A stretch of DNA of 64,000 bases from the NCBI RefSeq assembly GCF_035610345.1, contig NZ_CP141213.1, forward strand, positions 1,736,001 to 1,800,000. Direction: 5' to 3'. The stretch is from Sinorhizobium meliloti. GTDB taxonomy: Bacteria; Pseudomonadota; Alphaproteobacteria; Rhizobiales; Rhizobiaceae. The notes under the pieces are model-generated. The model saw only the letters and a list, made by a program, of their open reading frames with translations, was not told where the DNA came from and did not search any database. Shown piece after piece: positions 18,996-27,438 of the stretch; the stretch's first letter is position 1; each line of letters begins with the position of its first letter. The position numbers and the translations under genes are program-made.

Positions 18996-19283
18996 ATGAG
19001 GTACAAGCTGACCAGAGATTTCGTGGCCGCCCCATTGCTTGCAATCGCCGCCCTGTTCCCAACGTCAGCACTCTCCAATGACCCCGGAACTGGCGCGCAG
19101 AATGAGCGTTGCCGCGTCGCTCCGGGTGCGGGCGCCAATGGGGGGACGCTCACAGAAAAGCTTGATGATTGCGACGGAGTTCTGAAGCCGCCAACAGTCG
19201 GCGACACCGAAATGGTCGAGCCTGCTCCTGACGTCGGAAGAACGCCCGTGATCCGGCCAGACGAGGTGCCAGAACAACAGTAA
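18996..19283 (+). CDS. Small exported protein of unknown function
   Basis: 95 residues. An N-terminal Sec signal peptide (YKLTRDFVAAPLLAIAALFPTSALS) is followed by a short mature part with two cysteines (ERCRV and LDDCDGVL) that could form a disulfide, and a Pro/Glu-rich tail ending EVPEQQ. A GGACGAG ribosome-binding-like sequence precedes the ATG. Similar small exported proteins with an ERCRVAPGAGANGG-like segment occur in rhizobia, with no known role as far as I recall. It stands alone between IS debris and the DUF4112 gene. Confidence 0.65.
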   Translation: MRYKLTRDFVAAPLLAIAALFPTSALSNDPGTGAQNERCRVAPGAGANGGTLTEKLDDCDGVLKPPTVGDTEMVEPAPDVGRTPVIRPDEVPEQQ

Positions 19284-19498
19284 CGGTCCGAATCCCAGTG
19301 GGTTATGGCCAACATCATCTGCCGACTTGCTAATGGTGCTCGCCTCCATGCGCTGAGCAGCTCCAGCTTTGGTCCGCATCGATCTGCATAGAACGAAGAA
19401 AAAGGCTTTTGCTGCGTGGAGAAGCGCCACGCCTCCTACGCGAAGTTCAGGACAATGCCGCGATGTTCGATATGGCCGTTCCGGCCGGCGGCCGTTGA

Positions 19499-19882
19499 TC
19501 ATCGCGATCGATCAAGATCAGCGTGATCGAGTCCGAAGTGGTCGAGCACCAGTTGGAGATTGCGGCGGTTGGACTTGAAATAGACGTCGAAGACGTCGCC
19601 GACCACCGGGACGCTTCCCGCGACCGTGTCGAATCCTACATTGACCAGCATCTTGAGAAGCTTGTCGTTCGGCACGCCGAGACGGCGCGCCTCGTTGACG
19701 ATGAAGAGGCTGACCGCCGCAGCGCCGAAATCGCCGATGCCGGGGATCAAGCCGAGCACGGAGTCCGCGCCGAGCGAGACGCGGGTGCCGGGAATTCGGA
19801 GCGCCGTGTCCATAAGCCGGGCCAGGCCCCGTATACGCCGGAGGCGTGCGAGTTGCTCAATCGGTATCGTCTGCTTTTTCAT
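19499..19882 (-). CDS. DUF4112 domain-containing protein
   Basis: 127 residues. The Gly-rich LGADSVLGLIPGIGDFGAAAVSLFIVNEARRLG and the second GFDTVAGSVPVVGDVFDVYFKSNRRN form the DUF4112 signature, with two short hydrophobic hairpins that may insert in the membrane. The function is not known. It reads leftwards, and the LigD fragment follows directly upstream in the same orientation. The 215 bp between it and the small exported protein gene hold nothing recognisable. Confidence 0.85.
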   Translation of the reverse strand: MKKQTIPIEQLARLRRIRGLARLMDTALRIPGTRVSLGADSVLGLIPGIGDFGAAAVSLFIVNEARRLGVPNDKLLKMLVNVGFDTVAGSVPVVGDVFDVYFKSNRRNLQLVLDHFGLDHADLDRSR

Positions 19883-19919
19883 ACTTCTTATGTGGTCCCA
19901 ACACGCCGCCGTTCAAATG

Positions 19920-20060
19920 TCATGCGGCCGACTTCTGCTTGCCTAGCCGCTTGATCGCCTGCTCAAGCGGACGCCGCCCATCGCAGTAATCCTCCCAAGC
20001 GGTCGTCTTTGCCAAAAGCGCCGGGACCGTGCGGATGGTGAAGCGCTTCGGATCGAGGTT
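19920..20060 (-). pseudogene. ligD: 3' remnant of an ATP-dependent DNA ligase/polymerase gene (LigD type)
   Basis: The minus strand reads NLDPKRFTIRTVPALLAK, TTAWEDYCDGRRPLEQAIKRLG and KQKSAA followed by stop. This is the typical C-terminal end of the LigD primase-polymerase domain used in bacterial non-homologous end joining. Upstream sequence keeps a trace (WTQLK) in a shifted frame, then loses similarity, so only about 47 codons survive. It is a relic of a plasmid-borne ligD gene, not a functional one. Confidence 0.75.
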
Positions 20061-20454
20061 GGATTTTGAGCTGCGTCCAGGTGCGGTGTCGATAGAACGT
20101 GCATTTAGTCCTGATGCGCGAGGTCGCAGCAGTCAGAAGGCAATACGCCGCGTTGGCGCCGCCGATCTTGAGTTTGGCCCCGTTCTCCTGAGCCCGTGCC
20201 CCGAAAGCGGGAGAATGGTGCAGTCGCTGAGAACGGCGACCTGATGTGAGTTGTATAGGACCGAGGACGGGCCGGTAGTTGCTATGGGCTCAGACCGTGG
20301 ATCCGGCTACAAAGAAGAACTCGATGACACCTGAATGGACCGTTGACAAAAATCCTGACGTGATGGGATTCGAACCAACGGTCATCCTGTTTGGATGGGC
20401 TAAAGCCTTGAATATACAGCAAGGCTCGTAAGTTGATGCCAAAACCGCAAGGCA
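20061..20454. other. Intergenic region with a tRNA-like fragment
   Basis: No gene is seen. On the minus strand around 20356-20372 there is GGTTCGAATCCCATCA, resembling a tRNA T-loop and 3' stem, preceded by a small hairpin CATCCAAACAGGATG. The T-stem does not pair fully and no D-arm or acceptor stem can be built, so it is at best a tRNA relic, perhaps an old integrase attachment site. Confidence 0.3.
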
Positions 20455-21684
20455 CTACTTCGCGAACTCACGATACAGCTCGACCGTCGGTGCGTGCGTA
20501 TCGATCGTGTCAGCGACCTTGGCGGCCATCGGCAGGTTTTTCTTTTCCGCATCCCATGCCGCCCTAAAACGTTCAACCGTCTCGCGCGCCGTGTCGATCA
20601 CCAGCTTTTCGGAAAGCTCCGCTTTCGCAGCCAGATGCGCCAGCTCGTCCTTCGACAGCGCTGCCATCTTTTTTGTGCGGGAGAAATTGAGCGCCGCCGT
20701 ATCTTCCCCCTCGATGTAAGGGATAGTCGACAACAAGTCATACGCTGGCGAGAGTGCAGGGGTGCGGCGATCAGGATAGATGAGCGACCAGTTCTTCAGG
20801 TGCATGTCGCCATTGCCGATTAGCGTGCTGAAGACTAGACGCCGGATGAACTCCGCCACGTCGGCCGTGCTGGTTTCGATCCCCAGCACGCGGCCGATCA
20901 CCCGGTAATTGCCCTTATCGTATTTGTGGTCGGGAAAGACGCCGAAGACTTGCGCAAAGTCCTCGATATGCACCGCTCCCTCCGGCGTGCGGTCAAAACG
21001 CTTGATCGCCAGCGCCTGCCCGTGCAGTTCACCCACCCCCTGCGGAAGACCGCTTACGGCGTCGAGATCAACCAGCTGGAGCTCAGGCACGTCCATACCC
21101 ATCAGGCGGGCGATGGTCATCATCGCGAACTCATTCTCGGGCACGCCGCTATATTGCTGAGACGGCAACTTCACGATCCACGAGCCACCCGTGCCCTCGG
21201 CCGGAATGGTCAAGCCGCCGCCCTTTTTGTCGTTCTTAAAGGCCGAGAACTTTAGCTGCACACCCGCCAGCGAAAAGCGCAGCGCGTTCGGCCGCGCTTC
21301 GACGATAGCCTGCCCGTCATTCGGAGGCGCGTCATCCCCTTCGGAGGGATGCACCGTCACAGCCCCAGGCAGGTCGCGGCCGAGCATCCAGAGCAGGAAG
21401 AATTCCCGCGACGGCTTCACACCCGCACGATCAGCGAGGTATTTGCGCAGCGGTCCTTCCGGCAGTACGTTCGAGAAGAAGGGCGGGACTACCATATTGT
21501 ACGGCCTGAACTTCGTGATGAGCGCCCCGAACGGGTCTTTCAGGGACAGGCTAAGCGTCGGCCGCTTTTCGTCTTCGATATAAGCATCGTTGAACGCGAA
21601 GATGGTGCGCCCGTCCTGCAGATTCGTCAGGGTCGCAACCGGTTCCCCATAAAGCCTGACATCGAGTACCGTGACCTTAGGCAT
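20455..21684 (-). CDS. hipA: HipA-family serine/threonine kinase toxin
   Basis: 409 residues from MPKVTVLDVRLYGEPVA (21684). An N-terminal HipA subdomain-1 (LYGEPVATLTNLQDGRTIFAF) precedes the kinase core: PSLAGVQLK-like LRFSLAGVQLKFSAF, the ATP-binding GGSWIVKLPS, the catalytic NGDMHLKNWSLIY and the metal-binding SPAYDLLSTIPY. HipA proteins phosphorylate targets such as glutamyl-tRNA synthetase to cause dormancy. The gene overlaps the upstream antitoxin gene by 8 bp. The start was chosen at this overlap; longer in-frame starts would lie well inside the antitoxin gene. Catalytic residues look intact, so an active toxin is plausible. Confidence 0.92.
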   Translation of the reverse strand: MPKVTVLDVRLYGEPVATLTNLQDGRTIFAFNDAYIEDEKRPTLSLSLKDPFGALITKFRPYNMVVPPFFSNVLPEGPLRKYLADRAGVKPSREFFLLWMLGRDLPGAVTVHPSEGDDAPPNDGQAIVEARPNALRFSLAGVQLKFSAFKNDKKGGGLTIPAEGTGGSWIVKLPSQQYSGVPENEFAMMTIARLMGMDVPELQLVDLDAVSGLPQGVGELHGQALAIKRFDRTPEGAVHIEDFAQVFGVFPDHKYDKGNYRVIGRVLGIETSTADVAEFIRRLVFSTLIGNGDMHLKNWSLIYPDRRTPALSPAYDLLSTIPYIEGEDTAALNFSRTKKMAALSKDELAHLAAKAELSEKLVIDTARETVERFRAAWDAEKKNLPMAAKVADTIDTHAPTVELYREFAK

Positions 21685-22267
21685 GATCGTCTTCCTCATC
21701 CAGCGCATAAGCCGAGCGAGGGACCGCGTCGTCACGCTCGCGGTGCACCGCGCCATTGCGTAGGTGTCTTACGACATGTGCGATCCTGCTCAGCTCCTGA
21801 CGCGACGGAGGATCAGCCTGCCACCGGTCGAGGCGTGCAGTCGCCTCGTTGAATGTTTCCATCTCCTCGGCCGACAGAGGAAGATGCCGTAAGAGCGCGA
21901 GGCTATCTTTGAATGTATCTGCCTCGGAAGCACTACCGAACCCGCCCCTGTGCTGCGCAAACCACCGCTCAAGGCGCCCCACCAGTTTGCGCTGGTCGGA
22001 TGTCACGACATCACTCGATGGCGATGCACTATCGAGGATATTGCGGATTGCCGGCATCAGTTTTTTCGGGGCAAGGACGATCTCGAGGTCGAGCGCGCGC
22101 GCCACTTCCACTAGGCTGCCAAGTCCGGGCTCCATGGTGCCCCGTTCTATCTGAGAAATATGGCTTTGCGTCAGGCCCGATCGTGCGCTCAGCTCGCGCT
22201 GGCTTATTTTCTGCGCTTCGCGCGCAGCGCGCAGCTGCTGCCTCACATGCTCCGTTTTATATGCCAT
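21677..22267 (-). CDS. hipB: HipB-like antitoxin, XRE-family DNA-binding protein with C-terminal extension
   Basis: 196 residues, more than twice the length of E. coli HipB (about 88). The N-terminal 70 residues are a Cro/C1-type helix-turn-helix (QKISQRELSARSGLTQSHISQIERG). The remaining ~120 residues are helical, without a named domain that I recognise. It should neutralise HipA and repress the pair from the inverted repeat just upstream. The long C-terminus (FKDSLALLRHLPLSAEEMETF) suggests an additional interaction surface. The start ATG is followed by AYKTEHVRQQ, typical of HipB starts. Confidence 0.88.
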   Translation of the reverse strand: MAYKTEHVRQQLRAAREAQKISQRELSARSGLTQSHISQIERGTMEPGLGSLVEVARALDLEIVLAPKKLMPAIRNILDSASPSSDVVTSDQRKLVGRLERWFAQHRGGFGSASEADTFKDSLALLRHLPLSAEEMETFNEATARLDRWQADPPSRQELSRIAHVVRHLRNGAVHRERDDAVPRSAYALDEEDDHA

Positions 22268-22270
22268 ATC

Positions 22271-22309
22271 ATTATCCTGTATCGCATGATGCGAAACATA
22301 CAGGATAAT
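22271..22309. promoter_or_regulatory. Predicted HipB operator upstream of hipBA
   Basis: Perfect inverted repeat of 12 bp: ATTATCCTGTAT (22271-22282) and ATACAGGATAAT (22298-22309), centred about 22 bp upstream of the hipB start, with a smaller TCGCATGATGCGA dyad in the spacer. It contains the TATCC...GGATA half-sites known from E. coli HipB operators, although with wider spacing. Confidence 0.7.
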
Positions 22310-22366
22310 ATATAAGGGGATTTTCAGGGCGATGCAATCGCGATATACAAAACCGCCTCAAAGCGC

Positions 22367-22390
22367 TGATATATAGGGAATTATATATCA
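22367..22390. repeat. AT-rich inverted repeat
   Basis: TGATATATA (22367-22375) and TATATATCA (22382-22390) form perfect 9-bp arms around GGGAAT. It lies between the hipBA promoter and an IS/integrase relic zone. It could be a further regulator site or an integration scar. Confidence 0.4.
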
Positions 22391-22424
22391 GATTGCAGTC
22401 TCAGGACTCACAGATATCCATCCA

Positions 22425-22690
22425 TCAGGCGCGCAGCAGATCAACCTGCGCAGACTCTGCAGGTATGGTGTCTGCTGTAAAGGGGACATTGATGTAGGCT
22501 CGCCCGTCCGGTTGCGGCCGCGCATGCAGGCCGAATTCCTCGAAAAGCCGGAAGCCTACCGCCCCGACATCGACCAGCGCATTGTAGCTTTCCCATTTCC
22601 CCCGAGTGCCCCATAGCGTGCGCAGCTCTGGTCCACCAACCAGCCAATCGATGATGGGAGATCGCGGCCCAGGCGCTTCCGCTTGCCCGG
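22425..22690 (-). pseudogene. Fragment of an unrecognised conserved protein
   Basis: The minus strand reads GPELRTLWGTRGKWESYN, VDVGAVGFRLFEEFGLHA and GRAYINVPFTADTIPAE up to a stop at 22425. The composition looks protein-like, but I do not recognise the family. It has no credible start: its upstream part runs into the antisense of the broken integrase. Probably the 3' end of a gene truncated by rearrangement. Confidence 0.35.
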
Positions 22691-22699
22691 CCGTGCTCC

Positions 22700-23657
22700 G
22701 CCGTTCCGACGAACTTAACGGGCTCGACGCCATTCTGCCCTTCGACCGGCGAGACCAATGGCCGCCCTTCTCGCTGACGACGACGTCGCGACGCTCAAAC
22801 ATCTCGCCGGCGAAGGCATGGGCGAGAACACGTTCCGGGCGCCTGCCTCCGATCTCGGCTACCTCGAAGCGTGGTGCCGAGGCCGACGGTCCGCACGCGC
22901 CAGGCACGGTGCGGCGGCGGCTGACCTCCTGGTCGATCTTGACCCGATGGCGAGGCCTGACAGGCTCTTTCGGCGCGCCGTCGCTGAAGAGCGCGCTGAG
23001 GCTGGCGGTGAAAGCAAGCAGCCGGCCGCGGCACCGCAAGAGCAACAAGGCGGTATCCAGCGACGTCCTGCTGAAGCTTCTTAAGGCTTGTGCCGGCGAT
23101 CGGCTGGTCGACTTACGGGTCTCCGCGCTGCTTTTGACTGCCTTTGCCTCGGGGGTCGTCGCCGTTCGGAAGTGGCGGGGCTTCGGGTCGAGGATCTCAA
23201 AGATGAGGAGCCGGTGCGCGCCGATGCGAACGACCAAGACCTCCACCCCCTTGTCTCGCCATCCGCCTTGGGCGCACCAAGACGACTAATGCCGACGATA
23301 ACGAACCCGTGCTTCTGATCGGCCCGTGACCGCCTTGAAACGGTTGCAGGCGGACTCCGTATCAATGACGGGCCGATATTTCGGCGTACCTATCAATGAG
23401 GCAGTATCGACCGGCGGGCGCTGACGCCGCAGTCGGTCAACCTGACCCTGACAGCTCGTTGCAAACAGGCGGGGCTCGATCCCACGCTGTTTTCGGCATA
23501 TGGGTTGAGATCAGGGTATCTGACCGAGGCGGCAAATCGCGGCATTCCCCTGCCCGAAGCGATGCAGCAGTCACTGAATAAGTCGGTGAGCCAGGCGGCG
23601 AGTTAATACAACACCGCGGAACGGAAGAACGGACGAGCGGCGCGGCTGATTGTCTAA
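22700..23657 (+). pseudogene. Tyrosine recombinase/phage-type integrase, multiply frameshifted
   Basis: Segments in different frames line up as one integrase: LPFDRRDQ and LADDDVATLKHLAGEGMGENTF then ASDLGYLEAWC (core-binding domain), HAPGTVRRRLTSWSILTRWRGL, KAVSSDVLLKLLKACAGDRLVDLR, ALLLTAFASG, then GRRRSEVAGLRVEDLK (the catalytic Arg region), and finally PTLFSAYGLRSGYLTEAANRG (the H/G-L-R-x-G box) and SLNKSVSQAAS. A TAA at 23604 replaces an expected Tyr codon (TAATACAACACC), after which AERKNGRAARLIV continues to the true end near 23657. At least four frameshifts and one nonsense change make it inactive. Confidence 0.82.
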
Positions 23658-23690
23658 GGCGTGCGGAACGGGCACACCGATTCAGAGACG

Positions 23691-24095
23691 CTATGGGTGT
23701 GGCGTGATCAGCGACAGCGTCGGAAAGTAGGTGCGATACCGTCCGATATCGCGGGTCAGAAGCGGAAGCTGGCTAACTGCAGCATGCGCGCCAATGAAAA
23801 AGTCGGGTAGGACGCCAGTCCTTGATCCTCCTGCCCGGCGATATTGCGTGAACACCTTTCCTGCGAGGAAAAGCGCGGCTCGAGGAATTGGCGTCATCGC
23901 CAGTCCAGCCTCCTCAAGAAATACCTCAAGGCCTTCAACACGATCGTATCTGACCGACAGCTCCGCGTAGACCAAATCGTTGATCAGCAAGGGCCCGTTT
24001 AGACTCGCCGCTTCGAGTTGAGCAATCGACCAATCTGCCCAATTGTCGTTGTTTGTGACGACGTCCAAGAGGACGTTGGTGTCGATGAACGTCAT
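23691..24095 (-). CDS. vapC: PIN-domain ribonuclease toxin (VapC family)
   Basis: 134 residues. PIN-domain acidic residues are visible at the N-terminus (TFIDTNVLLDVV), in the middle (NDLVYAELSVRYDR) and in the FFIGAHAAV and LLTRDIGRYRTYFP blocks near the end. VapC toxins cleave specific RNAs, often initiator tRNA or rRNA. The gene overlaps the upstream vapB by 4 bp (ATGA), the usual toxin-antitoxin arrangement. It appears intact, with the full set of conserved aspartates and glutamate. Confidence 0.92.
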   Translation of the reverse strand: MTFIDTNVLLDVVTNNDNWADWSIAQLEAASLNGPLLINDLVYAELSVRYDRVEGLEVFLEEAGLAMTPIPRAALFLAGKVFTQYRRAGGSRTGVLPDFFIGAHAAVSQLPLLTRDIGRYRTYFPTLSLITPHP

Positions 24096-24325
24096 GCTTC
24101 GCCACGGGTGAGGGCCAAAATGGAGTCGGTATCGAGTCCTTTGCCGGCATGACCCCGCAACTTCGCAAAGCGGCTCGCTGGCTGCTTTTTGTCTGCACGC
24201 GTCAGTACGACGGTGCCGTCGGCAGCACGGTGAAAGTCAACCTTGCTTCCAGGACCAATGCCCAATAAATCGCGCACCCGTCTAGGAATGGTCACTTGCC
24301 CCTTAGCTGTAACTGTCGTTGTCAT
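24092..24325 (-). CDS. vapB: AbrB/MazE-type antitoxin (VapB family)
   Basis: 77 residues. The swapped-hairpin AbrB fold is shown by TVTAKGQVTIPRRVRDLLGIGPGSKVDFHRAADGTVVL at residues 3-40. The C-terminal tail (KLRGHAGKGLDTDSILALTRGE) is typical of VapB segments that thread into the VapC active site. It binds its own promoter with VapC and neutralises the ribonuclease. It is the first gene of the two-gene operon. Confidence 0.92.
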   Translation of the reverse strand: MTTTVTAKGQVTIPRRVRDLLGIGPGSKVDFHRAADGTVVLTRADKKQPASRFAKLRGHAGKGLDTDSILALTRGEA

Positions 24326-24732
24326 CTGCGTTCCTCGGTAATGCTAGATACACGGAAGGTATTACTTTGTGCAGGCGATTTCAAGGATAGCTGGGAATCC
24401 CACCGTTTTGGACAGGGGTCATGAGCTATGACCGGCGGAACGCCACTACATCGTAGCCGTTCCTAGAAGCAGCGAAGCAGTGACAGCGTCGTCGTTTCGC
24501 CCCCCCGGAGCCACAGCGGAATTGGCGAGCAACGGATCTTGCAGATGAACGCTGAGTCACAACGCCCTCCGCTCTCCCATCATCTGTCCTGAGCAGCGCC
24601 ATCACATCGGACCAAGCGAAAGCTCGCCGAGGGAACGACATGGTCGCACAGCGGCGTCGCCGTCGATGGGAGGCCATAGATTGTTTGCGAGATTACCGTC
24701 GCAGTTTTCAGCAGAAACGAAAGCCGTGGCAA
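24326..24732. other. Intergenic region, no supported gene
   Basis: About 400 bp between the vapB start and the end of the LtrA-type gene. It holds the vapBC promoter (AT-rich stretch around 24340-24385). Open frames further left have no recognisable domain. Confidence 0.5.
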
Positions 24733-25911
24733 TCAGGCGGCGCTGCGCCGCAAGTGCTTCAGCGCGACATACTCCCAGACGGCTACCACGAGCAGTATCG
24801 CACCTGAAAGCGCCTGGATCGCGGAGTTGGCGATGAAAGGCACAAGCGTGAAACTGGCTGCCAGCAAGCCGATGCCAAAGGCATGCGAATAAGGCAGGAC
24901 GCGCGAAGACACCCCTTTCATCCACATTGTCCCTGCAAGGAACAGGATCGGTCCGCCGAGCTGCGCCAGCGCGCTATTGTATGTTCCGGATTGGTAAGGA
25001 TGCGCCAGGCTGAGGTCTTCTGCGACGGCGGTGAAGATGATGCCACCTACGATCGGAAGGTGACCGTAGGTGAAGAGATACTGCGCGGTGGTTTGCGGTT
25101 TAGACGTATCCTCTGCCTTGTCAGCAGCGCGTTCCTGGCCGTCGTGAAAATAGATCCACCACATGAGAACGGTAGTCAGGAAGGAAAGACACAGCACCAG
25201 AGGTGTACCTTCAGTGTCCAGGTTTTCATACGTGTGTTTGCCGATCGTCAGTATGGTCTCCCCGAGCGCGATAATGACAAAAAGCGCGCTGCGTTCAGCG
25301 AGGTGTTCCCCGTCGATGTCGAGCGTTTCGCGCGGCGAAGCTCCGAGAGGTGGTACCCAGTATCTGACCATCGGGCCTACGTATTCCAGAGCAAGTGCCA
25401 CGATCCACAGGACGACGCGCAGATTCGGTTCGAACAGCCCCCCCGTTATCCAGAAGATGCTTGAAATAATAAGCCAGACGGTAATCCGGAAGAAGGTCAT
25501 GAACGAGGCCAAGTCGCCTCTTCGGAACGCATAGAGGGTGAACAGCGACCGGCTGACCTGCATGGCCGAATAGGCGACCGCAAAGACAAGGCCCATGCCC
25601 GCGAGGGCTTCCGGCAGCGCGATGGCCATTACCATGCCGCAAAACATCAGCGTAAAGAGCAGCAGGCGGACCGGTGAGATCTCGGTATCCAGAAGATCCA
25701 TGACCCACGTCGTGTGGATCCATACCCACCAAAGCGCGAAGATGAAGAGCACTGCTTCGGCGGCGATGCCAAGACTGAAATCATCCGAAAGGCTCTCGGA
25801 AAGCTGAATCAGGGCAAAAACGAAAACGAGATCGAAAAAGAGCTCAGGAAAGCTCGCTTTCGTCTGATCCGTATTTTCTTTCCGGAGCCAGTGCGTTTTG
25901 TTTTCGGCCAT
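24733..25911 (-). CDS. Low temperature requirement protein A (LtrA) family membrane protein
   Basis: 392 residues with about ten to twelve membrane segments. The family opening ASFPELFFDLVFVFALIQLSE, the loop HTTWVMDLLDTE, the central ERSALFVIIALGETIL and MWWIYFHDG match the LtrA family, named from a Listeria gene needed at low temperature. Its biochemical role is unsettled. It is divergent from the mucR-like gene, with a 125-bp shared control region. No operon partner was seen. Confidence 0.9.
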   Translation of the reverse strand: MAENKTHWLRKENTDQTKASFPELFFDLVFVFALIQLSESLSDDFSLGIAAEAVLFIFALWWVWIHTTWVMDLLDTEISPVRLLLFTLMFCGMVMAIALPEALAGMGLVFAVAYSAMQVSRSLFTLYAFRRGDLASFMTFFRITVWLIISSIFWITGGLFEPNLRVVLWIVALALEYVGPMVRYWVPPLGASPRETLDIDGEHLAERSALFVIIALGETILTIGKHTYENLDTEGTPLVLCLSFLTTVLMWWIYFHDGQERAADKAEDTSKPQTTAQYLFTYGHLPIVGGIIFTAVAEDLSLAHPYQSGTYNSALAQLGGPILFLAGTMWMKGVSSRVLPYSHAFGIGLLAASFTLVPFIANSAIQALSGAILLVVAVWEYVALKHLRRSAA

Positions 25912-26036
25912 GTAACCCTTCGTAACGATGAGAGCAGAGATATATAGCGCAGCGCTGGGTCAGGTGCCTTCGTTCCGACCGAAATATCTGCACGCTGCTG
26001 GCTCGATTCTTTTGTAATAGGCTGCGGAGAAGATCA

Positions 26037-26504
26037 TTGACAAAAGCGCACGCAAATGGACGAAGGCTTGAGCTCACCAGTCGCATCGTATCGGCTTATT
26101 TAAGCCGCAATATCATTGCCCCAGACGAACTCCCCCACCTTATCCAGCAAACCTACGGCTCACTGGGCGAGACGTCTGCGTCAGCGCAGAGCCCGCCCGC
26201 AGTTGAGGAGCAACGTCCCGCAGTTCCGATCAAGAAGTCCGTGACCGACGACTTCATCATATGCCTGGAGGACGGGAAAAAATTCAAATCTCTCAAGCGG
26301 CATCTGACGACTAAATACGGTTTGACGCCGGAACAATATCGCGAAAAATGGAAGCTTCCATCCGACTACCCGATGACCGCCCGCAACTATGCTCTGCAGC
26401 GCTCGGAACTCGCACGGGCGATGGGGCTTGGAAAGAGACACGTATCAACGCCCGCTGATGCCCCTGCGCCTGTTCGCAAGAAGATGAGTTTGAAGTTCGG
26501 TTAA
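26037..26504 (+). CDS. MucR/Ros-family transcriptional regulator
   Basis: 155 residues. The start is TTG at 26037, with a GGAGAAG ribosome binding site 7 nt upstream; no better ATG lies nearby. The family core FIICLEDGKKFKSLKRHLTTKYGLTPEQYREKW is present, followed by DYPMTARNYALQRSELARAMGLG. In the zinc-finger position it has C76-x-x-D79 instead of Ros-type CxxC, with H89 retained, as in several rhizobial MucR proteins. MucR proteins control exopolysaccharide, motility and symbiosis genes and act as H-NS-like silencers. The extra N-terminus (ELTSRIVSAYLSRN) is the oligomerisation segment. A decayed paralogue lies at about 32.1-32.3 kb. Confidence 0.92.
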   Translation: MTKAHANGRRLELTSRIVSAYLSRNIIAPDELPHLIQQTYGSLGETSASAQSPPAVEEQRPAVPIKKSVTDDFIICLEDGKKFKSLKRHLTTKYGLTPEQYREKWKLPSDYPMTARNYALQRSELARAMGLGKRHVSTPADAPAPVRKKMSLKFG

Positions 26505-27052
26505 CGCGGTGGAGGATGCGGATCGCATGCGAGCGACAACAACGTTCAGCCTCGGGGCCGCTCGCGCAATGCTAGTGGGTGGTGGGCCAGCGCATCGAGA
26601 AGGCCGGATCCTGACCGTTCTGGGTTGCGTCCTTGGATCCTCCTGTCGACCATGGTGTGGGCACGCTTGGCACTGAACGTTTGCCGTTCGATGAAGCCTT
26701 TGCTTGGGCTGTTTTCGGGGGACAAGCACACTCCGGTCAATTCGACAAGAGTAAAACAAGAATACAAAAACCCCTAAATTGTTACTGGCACACCTAATAC
26801 CTTCGTATAAGATCGACCACGCTTTGACACACCCTCTAGCATTGCCAGTGCTTGTAGTGGGCTTTGCGGCGGACCGTATTTCCGTGTCCTTGCTTCATAC
26901 TGCAGAACGACAGTTCCAACGAAATTCCCTGACCGGAAACGGTCAGGGCTTCATCTATGCGCCTTAAGCTTGTTGATGTCAGCGCGCGCGATTCGGAAAC
27001 GCAGATGGGCGAAACCGTTGCAGCGGCTGACGAGCGCCCGCAACGGCTGCTT
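26505..27052. other. Intergenic region, no supported gene
   Basis: About 550 bp between the MucR gene and the end of the minus-strand 114-codon gene. Several short frames overlap and show no domain. The only structured feature is the GAAA-loop hairpin at 26927-26948, listed separately. Confidence 0.5.
26927..26948 (-). terminator. Possible terminator hairpin
   Basis: CCCTGACCG and CGGTCAGGG form a perfect 9-bp stem with a 4-nt loop (GAAA on +, TTTC on -). On the minus strand it is followed by AATTTCG, a weak T-tract, about 100 bp after the stop of the 114-codon gene at 27053. Termination on the minus strand is inferred. Confidence 0.4.
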
Positions 27053-27397
27053 TTAGAAGCTCCGGTCCATTTCCGTCGTTGGAAAAGACCGTTCCTCATT
27101 TATCAGCTTGTCGAGTGTGTTGTGACCGGCCTGCATGATGTCCATGTCGCAGATGTGACAGATAGCCGCCAATTCCTTCATCAGATCGCCTACTATGAGG
27201 TCGAGGCGCCGGAGCGGGCCTGTTGCCTCTTTCATAATGGCTGACTCGAGTTCCTCAAAAGACCCTCCCAGAGCCCGGTAGAGCTCCAGGGTCGACGAAA
27301 GAAGGTTTCGCCGGCGCTGGGCAGGATCAGTCACTGAAGCCTCGCCGTCGCAGACCGTCATAAGTTTAATAGTTTTGTTCCGAAATTCGCTCATCAA
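27053..27397 (-). CDS. Hypothetical protein, 114 residues
   Basis: I do not recognise a family. The sequence (MSEFRNKTIKLMTVCDG..., then LLSSTLELYRALGGSFEELESAIMKEA and LDLIVGDLMKELAAICHICDMDIM) is acidic, amphipathic and helical, with two cysteines in ICHICD. It looks like a real small cytoplasmic protein, not chance sequence. Two adjacent ATGs (27397 and 27394) can serve as start; no strong ribosome binding site is visible, which lowers confidence. A hairpin about 100 bp downstream may end its transcript. Confidence 0.5.
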   Translation of the reverse strand: MMSEFRNKTIKLMTVCDGEASVTDPAQRRRNLLSSTLELYRALGGSFEELESAIMKEATGPLRRLDLIVGDLMKELAAICHICDMDIMQAGHNTLDKLINEERSFPTTEMDRSF

Positions 27398-27438
27398 TAC
27401 AAACGCAGATCTAAACCAATGTGCTCGGCACGATATCC

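Noticed and set aside
20345..20410. Possible tRNA gene on the minus strand (GGTTCGAATCCCATCA)
   Set aside because: The T-stem pairs poorly, no D-arm or acceptor stem can be formed and the putative anticodon loop lacks the invariant U33, so it is only a tRNA-like fragment.
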